From Hofstenia miamia (Eukaryota > Xenacoelomorpha > Acoela), in NCBI GenBank assembly GCA_004352715.1, contig SCFE01000081.1, positions 944,282 through 1,008,281 of the forward strand: 64,000 nucleotides of DNA, read 5' to 3'. The stretch's first letter is position 1. Every line of letters starts with the position of its first letter. The notes beneath the pieces were generated by a model. It searched no databases, had not been told where the DNA came from, and saw nothing but the letters and a program-made list of their open reading frames with translations. A program made the translations under genes and the position numbers. Shown here one piece after another: positions 11,287 to 21,191 of this stretch.

Positions 11287-13345
11287 TAATAATCAATGAC
11301 TTTATTTAGCCGCTGAAGGCATACACAACAAAAAAATAAAAACAAGTCAAGTTTTACGGCAGCGAGTCACAGGAGATGAAATAGGAGCAAATGGAAGAGT
11401 AGGCGAAGTTGGAGAAGGGCTCAGCAAAGAGGAAAGCCATCAAAGATTTCTTGAAGCTCGGTGGCGGGGAAAATAAACAATCGCTGTGGAAGGGGTTGAG
11501 AGTCAAGATGTAATTAGCAGCAGTACAAGCACGATTGAAAAACGAGTGAAGGGTGCGATGTTTCTTCGTACAACGAATGGAGAAGGTGACAACATCATCA
11601 GAGCGAGTGCAGCAGGAATTAGAGAACTTAATGAAATCAAAAGGATCAAGATCCAATTTGCGAGTCAGTAGTCGATTGAACAGAAGGAGATCACAGGCAT
11701 GGAAGTAGAGTGACAGCGGGAGAGTGGAGAATTTTAGCAGAGCGTCTTTATAGTCCAAAGAGGAAATCCATTTGAAAGCGCGTTTCTGGAAACGTTCCAT
11801 GGAGTGGAACAAAGCACGAGAAGGCCACCAACAAGGAGACGCGCAGAGAAGAATGCCGCGAGGAATGGACTTGAACAAAGATAGTTTCACGGCGGACGAG
11901 GTATTAAAATGAACATTACGGAAAAGGGCAAATAGCGAGGAATTGGCTTTGCGGAGACGCAAAGACACGTGTAAGGTCCAATTTAAGTTTGCAGCAAGTT
12001 GAACTCCAAAATGAGTATGAGGCGCAAAGTTCACAGGTAGAGGCAAATCAGAAGGGGGAGCCACAGAAAAGGAAATATCACATGTCTTGGTAGTGCTAAA
12101 ATCAAGATGGTTGACAGAGGACCAAGTAGACAAGTGCTCAAGATCAGAAAAAATGTTAGAAGCAAAAGACCAACCAAAATCAAAAATTGCAGTGTCGTCG
12201 ACATACAACAGGCAAGACGAGTTGAGAACAGAATGAGGGAGGTCGTTAATAACAACGAGGAAAAAAAGAACAGTAAACACTGAGCCTTGAGGGGCACCAC
12301 TAGTAACGGAGACTGGAGAAGAGATAGATGAGTTGATTTTGACACACTGGTGGCGATTGGTCAGGTAAGACTGGAACAGTTCGATGAAATCCACATCAAA
12401 ACCAAATAAACGTAACTTGTCAAGCAAAATGGAATGAGAGAGGCGATCAAACGATTTTGAGATGTCAAGAAAGAGTGAAAGTAGCAGTTTTCGATCAGTG
12501 AGCAGGTTAGTAATCGTAGAGCGACCAGGAAGGTTGCCATGCTGGGAAGAAGAGATGAGGTGACGAATTTTTGGGAATACATAACGAAAAACAAGGCGTT
12601 CAAAGATAATAGACAGTCGAGATAGAATAGCTATTGGGTGGTAGGACGTGACCTGCGAGGAGGGAAGCTGATTAGATTTTAACAGCGGAGAAATCCAAGA
12701 TGTCTTCCAACAGGCGGGATAGCGCTTAGTGGAGCAAATGAAGGAGTAAAGATGCTTTAAATGGATAGAAAGCGTGGAGGAGGTTTCATGAATTACAAAG
12801 GAAGGAACACCGTCAGGATAACAAGGACCAGACAACTTGCAAGATTTAAGCATGAGAGAAATATCATGAGCGCTGAAGACCATATCACAAAGTCGGATTA
12901 GCGGGGAGGCAGCAGGCGGACCAGGGCACATGGAAACAGGTACAGAGAAGTTAGAGGCAAAATACGCGTTGAACAGATCAGCTTTCTCCAGGTCAGAGTG
13001 AGCAGAAAGAAGGTTCCATCTCAAATTGGGGAGCTCAGGCTTGGAATGAAGAGAACACAGGAAGGAATAAGAGTCTTGAAGAGAACCGAACGAGAAGCTG
13101 GACAGAAAAGAGACTTTGTCAAGTTCGATAAAATTGATACCATCTTCTGTGAGAGAAGCAAGCTTCGGAGAAGCAGTAGTACCAGAATGGCGTTTGTAAG
13201 ACTCCAATTTAATCAAGGAGTGCACAGTTAGGGACGAAAAATAGAAAGGAAGAGAAGCACGCTTTTTCCGCAGACGAGGAACATAAGAAATAACTTGATG
13301 TAAGAAAGTAAACCAATCGTCAACTGAGAAGGAATCACTAAAAAC
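11287..13345 (-). mobile_element. Jockey/CR1-like LINE, 5'-truncated, minus strand
   Basis: A non-LTR retrotransposon ending (in its own sense) in an ATT microsatellite at 11287-11297, just after a short 3' UTR holding AATAAAGTCATTGATT. It contains the reverse transcriptase but not the endonuclease domain. At 13346 a single N joins it head to head to a plus-strand 3' fragment of the same family. Confidence 0.88.
11354..13225 (-). CDS. LINE reverse transcriptase ORF (623 codons, 5' truncated)
   Basis: RT landmarks in order: SYHPIAILSRLSIIFERLV (fingers), QHGNLPGRSTITNLL, FLDISKSFDRLSHSILL (first catalytic Asp), SGAPQGSVF, and YVDDTAIF (the YxDD box). The ORF is open throughout. Compared with the copy at 15.4 kb, it lacks about ten codons between TNLL and the FLDIS block, so it may be non-functional despite being open. 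The upstream portion (KADLFNAYFASNFS) matches the linker that precedes RT in Jockey/CR1 elements. The endonuclease is absent. Confidence 0.87.
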   Translation of the reverse strand: MHSLIKLESYKRHSGTTASPKLASLTEDGINFIELDKVSFLSSFSFGSLQDSYSFLCSLHSKPELPNLRWNLLSAHSDLEKADLFNAYFASNFSVPVSMCPGPPAASPLIRLCDMVFSAHDISLMLKSCKLSGPCYPDGVPSFVIHETSSTLSIHLKHLYSFICSTKRYPACWKTSWISPLLKSNQLPSSQVTSYHPIAILSRLSIIFERLVFRYVFPKIRHLISSSQHGNLPGRSTITNLLTDRKLLLSLFLDISKSFDRLSHSILLDKLRLFGFDVDFIELFQSYLTNRHQCVKINSSISSPVSVTSGAPQGSVFTVLFFLVVINDLPHSVLNSSCLLYVDDTAIFDFGWSFASNIFSDLEHLSTWSSVNHLDFSTTKTCDISFSVAPPSDLPLPVNFAPHTHFGVQLAANLNWTLHVSLRLRKANSSLFALFRNVHFNTSSAVKLSLFKSIPRGILLCASPCWWPSRALFHSMERFQKRAFKWISSLDYKDALLKFSTLPLSLYFHACDLLLFNRLLTRKLDLDPFDFIKFSNSCCTRSDDVVTFSIRCTKKHRTLHSFFNRACTAANYILTLNPFHSDCLFSPPPSFKKSLMAFLFAEPFSNFAYSSICSYFISCDSLP

Positions 13346-13346
13346 N

Positions 13347-13866
13347 AGAAACGCGCTTTCAAATGGATTTCCTCTTTGGACTATAAAGACGCTCTGCTGA
13401 AATTCTCCACTCTCCCGCTGTCACTCTACTTCCATGCCTGTGATCTCCTTCTGTTCAATCGACTACTGACTCGCAAATTGGATCTTGATCCTTTTGATTT
13501 CATTAAGTTCTCCAATTCCTGCTGCACTCGCTCTGATGATGTTGTCACCTTCTCCATTCGTCGTACAAAGAAACATCGCACCCTTCACTCGTTTTTCAAT
13601 CGTGCTTGTACTGCTGCTAATTACATCTTGACTCGCAATCCTCCAACAGCGATTGATTTCTTTTCCCCACCACCGAGCTTCAAGAAATCTTTGATGGCTT
13701 TCCTCTTTGCTGAGCCCTTCTCCGACTTCGCCTACTCTTCCATTTGCTCCTATTTCATCTCTTGTGACTGTCCTCGCTGCCGTAAAACTTGACTTGTTTT
13801 TATTTTCTTGTTGTGTATGCCTTCAGCGGCTAAATAAAGTCATTGATTATTATTATTATTATTATA
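13347..13866 (+). mobile_element. LINE 3' end, plus strand, inverted relative to 11287-11786
   Basis: This block is close to the reverse complement of about 11287-11786: the C-terminal RT-linked region (MDYKDALLKFSTLPLSLYFH...), a stop near 13792, AATAAAGTCATTGATT, and an ATT tail ending at 13866. The join at 13346 is an N, so the inverted arrangement may be artificial. Confidence 0.82.
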
Positions 13867-13884
13867 GGATTAAGAAAGAGCAAT

Positions 13885-14130
13885 ATGTCTGTAAATGAAA
13901 AACTAACTATTTTAAAAGGTAAAAAATCTAAAGTAAGATTTAACACTAATCTAGATAAGGCAAATAATCCAGCATATGCGTGGGTTATTTTAGTTTAGCA
14001 AGATGTAATACGAGACCGTACATTTAAAATTCGCTGAAAATACCTTAACAGTAAAAATGTTTATTTTGTTTGGGATGATGTACACTCTGATTGTAGAAAA
14101 AATGCTGTGGCAATACCAGCCATTTTATAA
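13885..14130 (+). pseudogene. Short broken coding-like stretch of unknown identity
   Basis: Starting at the ATG at 13885, a frame of about 81 codons reads like protein (KGKKSKVRFN, NNPAYAWVILV, VYFVWDDVHSD). It is interrupted by two stops before a double TAA near 14130. It lies just outside the LINE tail. I do not recognise it. It could be a fragment of a transposon or gene, or chance. Confidence 0.3.
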
Positions 14131-15405
14131 TAAATTGAATTATGACAATGGGTGATTTCACTCGTGACAATCCGTAAGTTTTTTCCAGTTGTCAAAAATT
14201 CTTATCGAGTTCATTGTTTTTCAATTACATTTCTTTGCGACGCGGATTGTTAGTTAAATATTATTTTGACGGTCTCAAATGCATAGTTAAATTATTGCTT
14301 GTTACATAATAAGAAGGACTTGAAAAAATTTTGTTAAGTCCTTATATTTTTTGCGAAGCAAATTCTTGTAGTTTGAGAGAAAAAATACATATTTTACAAC
14401 GAGTTTGCACCTAACTTAACTTATTTGGATATGAAAATCTCTATACTGCTAGATATGTGACTACATTTTATAGTCATAGAAATTTAAATTGCAACGACCT
14501 TCATTATTCACACATCAAATCATAATAGTAAACAAAATGTCTGCTAGAATGCGCTCGACTCAACTGACCCTTATGAGTCTGCAGTTTTAGAAGTTTTTGC
14601 CTGCTATTCTCTTGAACAACTTGTATTTTCTCCTACTTCCAGCTCCTCTCTGCTTGATTTGGTTCTGTGCTCTCACCCCAATTACATATTCGACATATCA
14701 GTAATCCCTGTTCCTGCTAAGCTGTCAGATCACTCATTCGTATGCTTCAATCTGTATGTCAACTCTACTTCTCCATCTGCTAATCCTGCTACTCCACAAT
14801 ATGCTCGATTTAACAGTGACTTTCTATCACTTAATTCTGCTCTCTCATCTTCGCTCTCAGTTTTTAGTGATTCCTTCACAGTTGATGATTGGTTCACTTT
14901 CTTACACCAAGTTATTTCTTCTTATGTTCCTCGTCGGAGGAAAAAGCGTCTTTTCTTTTCGATTTGTCGTCCCTTACTGTGCAGACCTTGAATAAATTGG
15001 ATTCTTACAAACGCCATTCGGGTACTACTGCTTCTCCGAAGCTTGCTTCTCGTCTGGTTCTCTTCAAGACTCTTATTCCTTCCTGAGGTCTCTTCATTTC
15101 AAGCCAGAGCTCCCCAATTTGAGATGGAATCTTCTTTCTGCTCACTCTGGCCTGGAGAAAGCTGATCTTTTCAACGCGCATTTTGCCCCTAATATTTCTC
15201 TACCTGCCTAAATCTTGCCAGGTATGCCGGTCCTTGCTATCCTGACGGTGTCCCTTCCTTTGTAATTCATGAAACCTCCTCCACGCTTTCTATCCATTTA
15301 AAGCATCTTTACTCCTTCATTTGCTCCACTAAGCGCTATCCCGCCTGTTGGAAGACATCTTGGATTTCTCCGCTGTTAAAATCTAATCAGCTTCCCCCCT
15401 GGCAG

Positions 15406-16009
15406 GTGACGTCCTATCGCCCAATAGCTATTCTATCTCGACTGTCTATCATCTTTCAACGCCTTGTTTGTCGTTATGTATTCCCAAAAATTCGTCACCA
15501 CATCTCTTCTTCTCAGCATGGCAACCTTCCTGGTCGCTCTACGATTACTAACCTGCTCACTCTGATCGAAAACTGCACTCTGATTGTAATGATCCGGCTT
15601 GTATTATCTTTCTTTCTTGACATCTCAAAAGCGTTTGATCGCCTCCCTCATTCCATTCTGCTTGACAAGTTACATTTATTTGGTTTTGATGCGGATTTCA
15701 TCGAACTGTTCCAGTCTTACCTGACCAATCGCCACCAGTGTGTCAAAATCAACTCATCTATCTCTTCTCCAGTCTCCGTTACTAGTGGTTCCCCTCAAGG
15801 CTCAGTGTTTGCTATTCTTTTCTTCCTCGTTGCCATTAACGACCTCCCTCATTCTGTTCTCAATTCGTCTTGCCTGTTGTATGTCGATGACACAGCGGTT
15901 TTATATTTTGGCTGGTCTTTTGCTCCTAACATTTCTTCTGATCTTGGGCATTTGTCTACATGCTCCTCTGTCAACCATCTTAATTTTAGCGCTAGCAAGA
16001 CATGTGGTA
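15406..16009 (+). pseudogene. LINE reverse transcriptase core (fragment)
   Basis: An open RT segment running from the fingers (SYRPIAILSRLSIIFQRLV) through the first catalytic Asp (FLDISKAFDR) to YVDDTAVLYFG. It retains the roughly ten codons missing in the 11-13 kb copy, so it better represents the family. The frame is cut by the N at 16010. Confidence 0.8.
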
Positions 16010-16463
16010 NAGCATCTTTACTCCTTCATTTGCTCCTCTAAGCGCTATTCCGCCTGTTGGAAGACATCTTGGATTTCTCCGCTGTTAAAATCTAATCAGC
16101 TTCCCCCCTGGCAGGTGACGTCCTATCGCCCAATAGCTATTCTATCTCGACTGTCTATCATCTTTCAACGCCTTGTTTGTCGTTATGTATTCCCAAAAAT
16201 TCGTCACCACATCTCTTCTTCTCAGCATGGCAACCTTCCTGGTCGCTCTACGATTACTAACCTGCTCACTCTGATCGAAAACTGCACTCTGATTGTAATG
16301 ATCCGGCTTGTATTATCTTTCTTTCTTGACATCTCAAAAGCGTTTGATCGCCTCCCTCATTCCATTCTGCTTGACAAGTTACATTTATTTGGTTTTGATG
16401 CGGATTTCATCGAACTGTTCCAGTCTTACCTGACCAATCGCCACCAGTGTGTCAAAATCAACN

Positions 16464-16706
16464 GCAACAACAGAAACCGAAGGATAATGAATCGAAAGAA
16501 ATGGGACGGATGTCAAGGTTAGGAAGACGTGAGGCAATGAGAACACCTCCATGGCGACCACTGGATCGATCCATACGAGAAAGAACTCTAAGAGTAGAGT
16601 TGGGAAAAACACCACTATCAGCAATGGCAGGATCAAGCCAGGTTTCGGTGATGAAAATGAAGTCAACACGAGATTGCAAGAAGAAATTGTAAAAACTGAG
16701 ACGACG
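16464..16706 (-). repeat. LINE endonuclease fragment, antisense, between two Ns
   Basis: On the minus strand this 243-bp block encodes FIFITETWLDPAIADSGVFP and GGVLIASR, the ETWL and GG..I motifs of an AP-type LINE endonuclease. It is inverted relative to the surrounding LINE and bounded by Ns at 16463 and 16707. It is the only place in the window where the N-terminal part of this endonuclease is visible. Confidence 0.75.
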
Positions 16707-18195
16707 NTAACATTTCTTCTGATCTTGGGCATTTGTCTACATGCTCCTCTGTCAACCATCTTAATTTTAGCGCTAGCAAGACATGTGGTATTTCCTTTTC
16801 CGTGGCTCCCCTTCTGATTTGCTTTTACCTGTGAATTTTGCACCTCATCATACTCATTTTGGAGTTCAACTTGCTGCAAAATTAAATTGGACTGGACATG
16901 TGTCTTTGCGTCTCCGCAAAGCTAATTCCTCGCTATTTGCCCTTTTCCGTAATGTTCCTTTTAATACCTCATCCGCTGTGAAACTCTCTTTGTTAAGCCC
17001 ATTCCTCGTGCTATTCTTCTTTATGCGTCTCCCTGTTGGTGGCCTTCCCGTGCTTTTTTCCACTCCATGGAACATTTCCAGAAACGCACATTCAAATGGA
17101 TTTCCCATTTGGCCTATACAGACGCTCTGCTGAAATTCTCAACTCTCCCACTGTCACTCCACTTTCATGCCTGTAATCTCGTCCTGTTCAATCGTTAGAC
17201 CTTGATCCATTTGATTTTATCTCGTTCTCTAACTCCCACTCTAATCGCGCTGATGGTGCTGTCATGTTCGTCGTCTTAAGACACATCACACCCTTCACTC
17301 GTTTTTCAATAGTGTTTGTGCTTCTGCGAATTTCTTACTGACTCTAAATCCTCCAATTGCCATTGATTTTTTACCTCGGACACGACCTTCAAGAAATCTT
17401 TGATGTCTTTCCTATTCGATGTTCCTTTGTCTCACTTTGACTACACTTCCATCTGGTCGTACTTGATTTGACTTTTTAATTTTTGTTTTGTTTCGCCCTA
17501 ACCGTCTTTCATTATTATTATTATTAAGCGCAATTTAGCTTGTATTCATCGCCCTTATAATAGGTCATTTCGGCAAAATTTGAAAGCCCCTTATCTCCTA
17601 AACAAATCCTCTTATCTTACTCAAACTTACTGCACTTTTGAAGCATTTCATAGCGAAGCTACAAACGAAGTTTCATTGAAATCGGATAAAAAATGAAGCC
17701 AAATAATGCAAATGGCGCTGAATACTATGTAGAGCACGCTAAATACACAAAAATCCCCGAAAATCAGCTATTCAGCGCCATTATAAAATCACCAAGACAG
17801 AGATCAAGATAAAGATCAATTTAAGGTTGGTGAGTATCTGTAACTGAATGACCAAATGCAAATTAAAAATTCCAAAAATAAGATTGATTATCGTAGAACT
17901 ATTCAGGGCTAAGAAATGGCATAAAAACTGTCAAAAGCATTAACCTCATGAAACAATAAGCCTCCAAAGAAAATCTATTGCAAAATTTAAATTTTAAACA
18001 TTCCATTTTAAAAATCAATATTTATTCAGAATTTACACAAACAATAAATGCGATGTAATATGAATCCTTATTAATTGAAAGCAATGTATTACTAGAAATA
18101 TGTGCAAGTTAGTAAAACATAAGGTGTAAAATATCTACTGCAGGTGAGTAAGGTATTACGCATAATCCTCGAGGAAGCCTAGCCTCGACGCTATT

Positions 18196-18308
18196 ATGAG
18201 CAGGTATTTGATAAGCAAAATCTGCATCAATATATTAATATTCATAGCATATTACCTTCATGTTTGAAAACGTTATTAACTGAGTGAGCGTATCAAATAC
18301 CTGCTGAG
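18196..18308. repeat. Short inverted repeat (about 15 bp arms)
   Basis: GCAGGTATTTGATA near 18200 pairs with TATCAAATACCTGC near 18291-18304, enclosing about 80 bp. It could be a tiny MITE or chance. No flanking duplication is evident. Confidence 0.4.
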
Positions 18309-19511
18309 AATACAACTATACTTTGAAATTTTATATTTTTCGTTATGAAAATTTTTCCTATTATCTAAAACTGTATATTCAATTATTCAATTATTCGATT
18401 GCTTAAAATAGTTTACTGAAAGTCGGCTAAAGCTAAAGTGAGCTAAAATGTAATAGTACTTCAATATTGATATTTCTAGATTTTTAATTATTAACGAATT
18501 GATTATACGTTTACTTTTCTTTCAAATTTATATTAACATCTATATATTTCAACAAAAGGAAATAATCTATTAAAGACGCAATTAAGTAAACTACATTTTG
18601 CAATGCGCGTAACACAGGCCTGCCAACACTTTCGCATTGAGGTGGAGATCTCCAGCTTTTCAAGATTTCCCCAAGTCGCCCGCTTTCAATATAAAATATA
18701 ATGCAATTCTTTACCTCTTAAATAAGTTTTGCAAAAGAACCAATTTTGACAATATTTTTTAAATCCTTTTTGAAAATATTGGATTCAATTTAAATTTCTA
18801 ATAATATATTGATGAAAGAGAAACCACAGACACAAATATGAATGTTGTGTTTGTTGATAATTAAGGACTGTTATTCAGTAATTGCGAACTGCTAATCAGT
18901 TAGTAGTGAGAACAACAAAATTAAGAAAACTTTCAAATAATGTCATTGAAATATATTTACTTCCAAGACATCACGTTAAAAGGCGCCTTTGCTACAAGCA
19001 GTAGCAGTTTGTTAGATTTATGTAATTTGGGAGTGGGTATAATTATATACTATATTAACGGTTGAAGCAGCAAGTAGCAGTAAACCAAACTAGCTAATAC
19101 TGTGTCATGTGTACAACACAAAGAAATGCTTGTTAGCCTGTTATTGCAAAAGGGGCTCATCAATGCTAGACAACTGCTGTGAAACTTGGGCATACGTTTA
19201 CTAATGTTTGCGGTCAACAAGAACGAAAAACGCATTTCCCATTGCAATTCTCCAAATTATATAATGCAATAATTGTATTCATATATTTCAGCTGAAAGTA
19301 TGGTAGTGATGTTGACATTGTTTAGGCGAATGATTTTGATAATGTACAAACTGCATGCTAATGCTGCAAATGTAGATAAGGGTGGAAAATAGAATTTAAC
19401 AAAGGCATTCATTTTATAAAATTTAAATGGGTTGTTTTTCATTCTTTGTTACTTTTTATTAGCATTGATTAGTGATATAAATTAAAATTATCTTACTATC
19501 TAGTAAAAAAT

Positions 19512-19743
19512 ATCTATATCAAGCTGCACTTTTGAAACAATTTTTGTCGTTTCAAGTAATTTTTGCAACCCCCACATTTATCAAATATTTCCGGCTTTCG
19601 TCAATTATGTGCTGGCCGAATAAAAATATATATATCAAGCTGCACTTTTGAAACAATTTTTGTCGTTTCAAGTTTTTTTTGCAACCCCCACATTTATCAA
19701 ATATTTCCGGCTTTCGTCAATAATGTGTTGGCCGAATAAATCT
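19512..19743. repeat. Two-copy tandem repeat, 116-bp period
   Basis: The motif ATCAAGCTGCACTTTTGAAA recurs at a spacing of 116 bp, and each copy continues through GTCGTTTCAAG, CCCCCACATTTATCAAATA and GGCCGAATAAA with few differences. No N lies between the copies, so this duplication is probably real. Confidence 0.8.
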
Positions 19744-20210
19744 TGGACTTAAGTAGAAAAAAAATTATGTATGTAGAAACACTATTTAGTTTATCAAAAT
19801 TGCGTTGATTTATAATTTATTGATTAAAAAACTATCTCTTTTTAGCTCACTTCAGCTAACACAGCTTAAAATCATGATTTTGTTAAGTAATTTAAATTAA
19901 TAAACATAATCATGCCAAAATGCATTTTAGCAAAATGTAGCAAATTGTAGGATCAGGATCAGGGAATGGGGGAGATTCACAAAATATTAATCTGTTTGAA
20001 ATTACTTTAGTTTTATATATTTTGGTCTGAAAACAAGAAAATATGATGCCAGGTATCAATTTTTCATATATTTAGAGAAAATTCAGATTTTCTTGCTTAA
20101 TTCCATCACTTATTTGTTTCATAGTATAATAAAATACAGCATTGATGTATGTACTACTGGTAATACTTGTGATATTAATATTAGAGTATATTTGACACTT
20201 AGTATATTTA

Positions 20211-20348
20211 TGCTTCAAACATTTTACAAATTAAATAATCTATCATATCCATGTGTTTTACATTTAATCAATATTACATTTTAGTCTTAGTTACTTTCAT
20301 TCTTTCTCTCACTTTGACCAAACATGGCTTGTGATGGATTATGCCCCA
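20211..20348 (-). repeat. Left LTR-like terminal repeat (3' end of element)
   Basis: The repeat starts TGCTTCAAAC and ends TGCCCCA on the plus strand, and matches 31964-32131. The adjoining plus-strand CTTCCCCACC reads as a purine tract on the element strand, where a polypurine primer would be expected. It is short for an LTR, so the assignment is tentative. Confidence 0.55.
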
Positions 20349-20470
20349 CTTCCCCACCAGCATAGCTAATTAAGAATGGCTACTCTCTCTAAATGAACAA
20401 TCTCTTCTGCCTTCTTTTTGATGCTGTTACTTCTGACATTTCCCAGTTTACTTTTTCATACTGCTCTTCT

Positions 20471-20860
20471 TTAGTACTTTTCAACACAATATCTTTCTTG
20501 GATGTCAACATCTTCTTGTGTTTTAAAAATGATGGGTTTTTTTAACATTTTCCATATTGTGCACATGCTTCTTAGCTTGTTCAACTTTTCGTTAAACTCA
20601 TAATAATATTTTTGATATAGCCTTAATCCATTTATTGCTATCATTAGCGTCATTATAGCATCTATCCTGCTCATGTGGGCCAAATCAGGATGTATTTCAG
20701 TGTTAGGGTAAAAGAATTTGTATGTTGACCTCAGTGATTTCAATATTGATGCTTCATCATAGAAAGCACTTATATTTTCTCTTACTTCTTCTCTTGTGAT
20801 ATCTTCTGCTTCATTTTTCCCTAATCTTATTATTGTTATAATTTCCACATGTCTCATCAC
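20471..20860 (-). CDS. Unrecognised small ORF at the 3' end of the retroelement (129 codons)
   Basis: An open frame with protein-like composition, including DITREEVRENISAFYDEAS, ASILKSLRSTYKFFYPN and HPDLAHMSRIDAIMTLM, mostly predicted helical. It lies downstream of the 570-codon ORF on the same strand, separated by a stretch with several stops. It may be a second accessory protein or the remains of a longer protein. No family recognised. Confidence 0.4.
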   Translation of the reverse strand: MMRHVEIITIIRLGKNEAEDITREEVRENISAFYDEASILKSLRSTYKFFYPNTEIHPDLAHMSRIDAIMTLMIAINGLRLYQKYYYEFNEKLNKLRSMCTIWKMLKKPIIFKTQEDVDIQERYCVEKY

Positions 20861-21191
20861 ATCATAATATCAGTATTCTGAGCTCCATAACTCTCCCCAC
20901 ACTATGTCATTTTATGCCCAAAAAGAGTATGACTGTTTGCATTGTTCTTTTTTTGATTTCTTGTCAGACTTTATGTATTTGTTTATGTATGGCATCTCCT
21001 TCTCTATATAGATCATATGGTGTGACTTCTCCTTCTATATAAATTCTCTCCTTATTGTTGTTTTTCAGCAAGATTTCTTTTGATTTCTTATATCTCTCAT
21101 CATTTACTCATTTCTCCACTTCCTGCTGTGTGTTTACATATGTATTTTCTTCATGCATGAATGCTCTAACAGCTTTTTTATCTTTTAGCCT

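Larger units (their letters stand above)
14560..17525 (+). mobile_element. Jockey/CR1-like LINE, plus strand, assembly-duplicated
   Basis: It starts inside the endonuclease (SSSLLDLVLCSHPNY, then the SDHS box near 14730). Linker and RT follow (QHGNLPGRSTITNLL, FLDISKAFDRLPHSILL, QGSVF, YVDDTAVLYF), and it ends in an ATT repeat at about 17511-17525. Frameshifts and stops (for example near 14991 and 15213) show decay. Positions 16010-16790 are N-bounded duplicated or foreign pieces: 16011-16462 repeats 15302-15753, and 16708-16790 repeats 15927-16009. Confidence 0.85.
17526..20210. other. Intergenic region without recognised genes
   Basis: AT-rich DNA between the LINE and the gypsy-like element. 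It contains a short inverted repeat near 18197-18308 and a two-copy tandem repeat at 19512-19743. No ORF here resembles a known protein. Confidence 0.55.
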
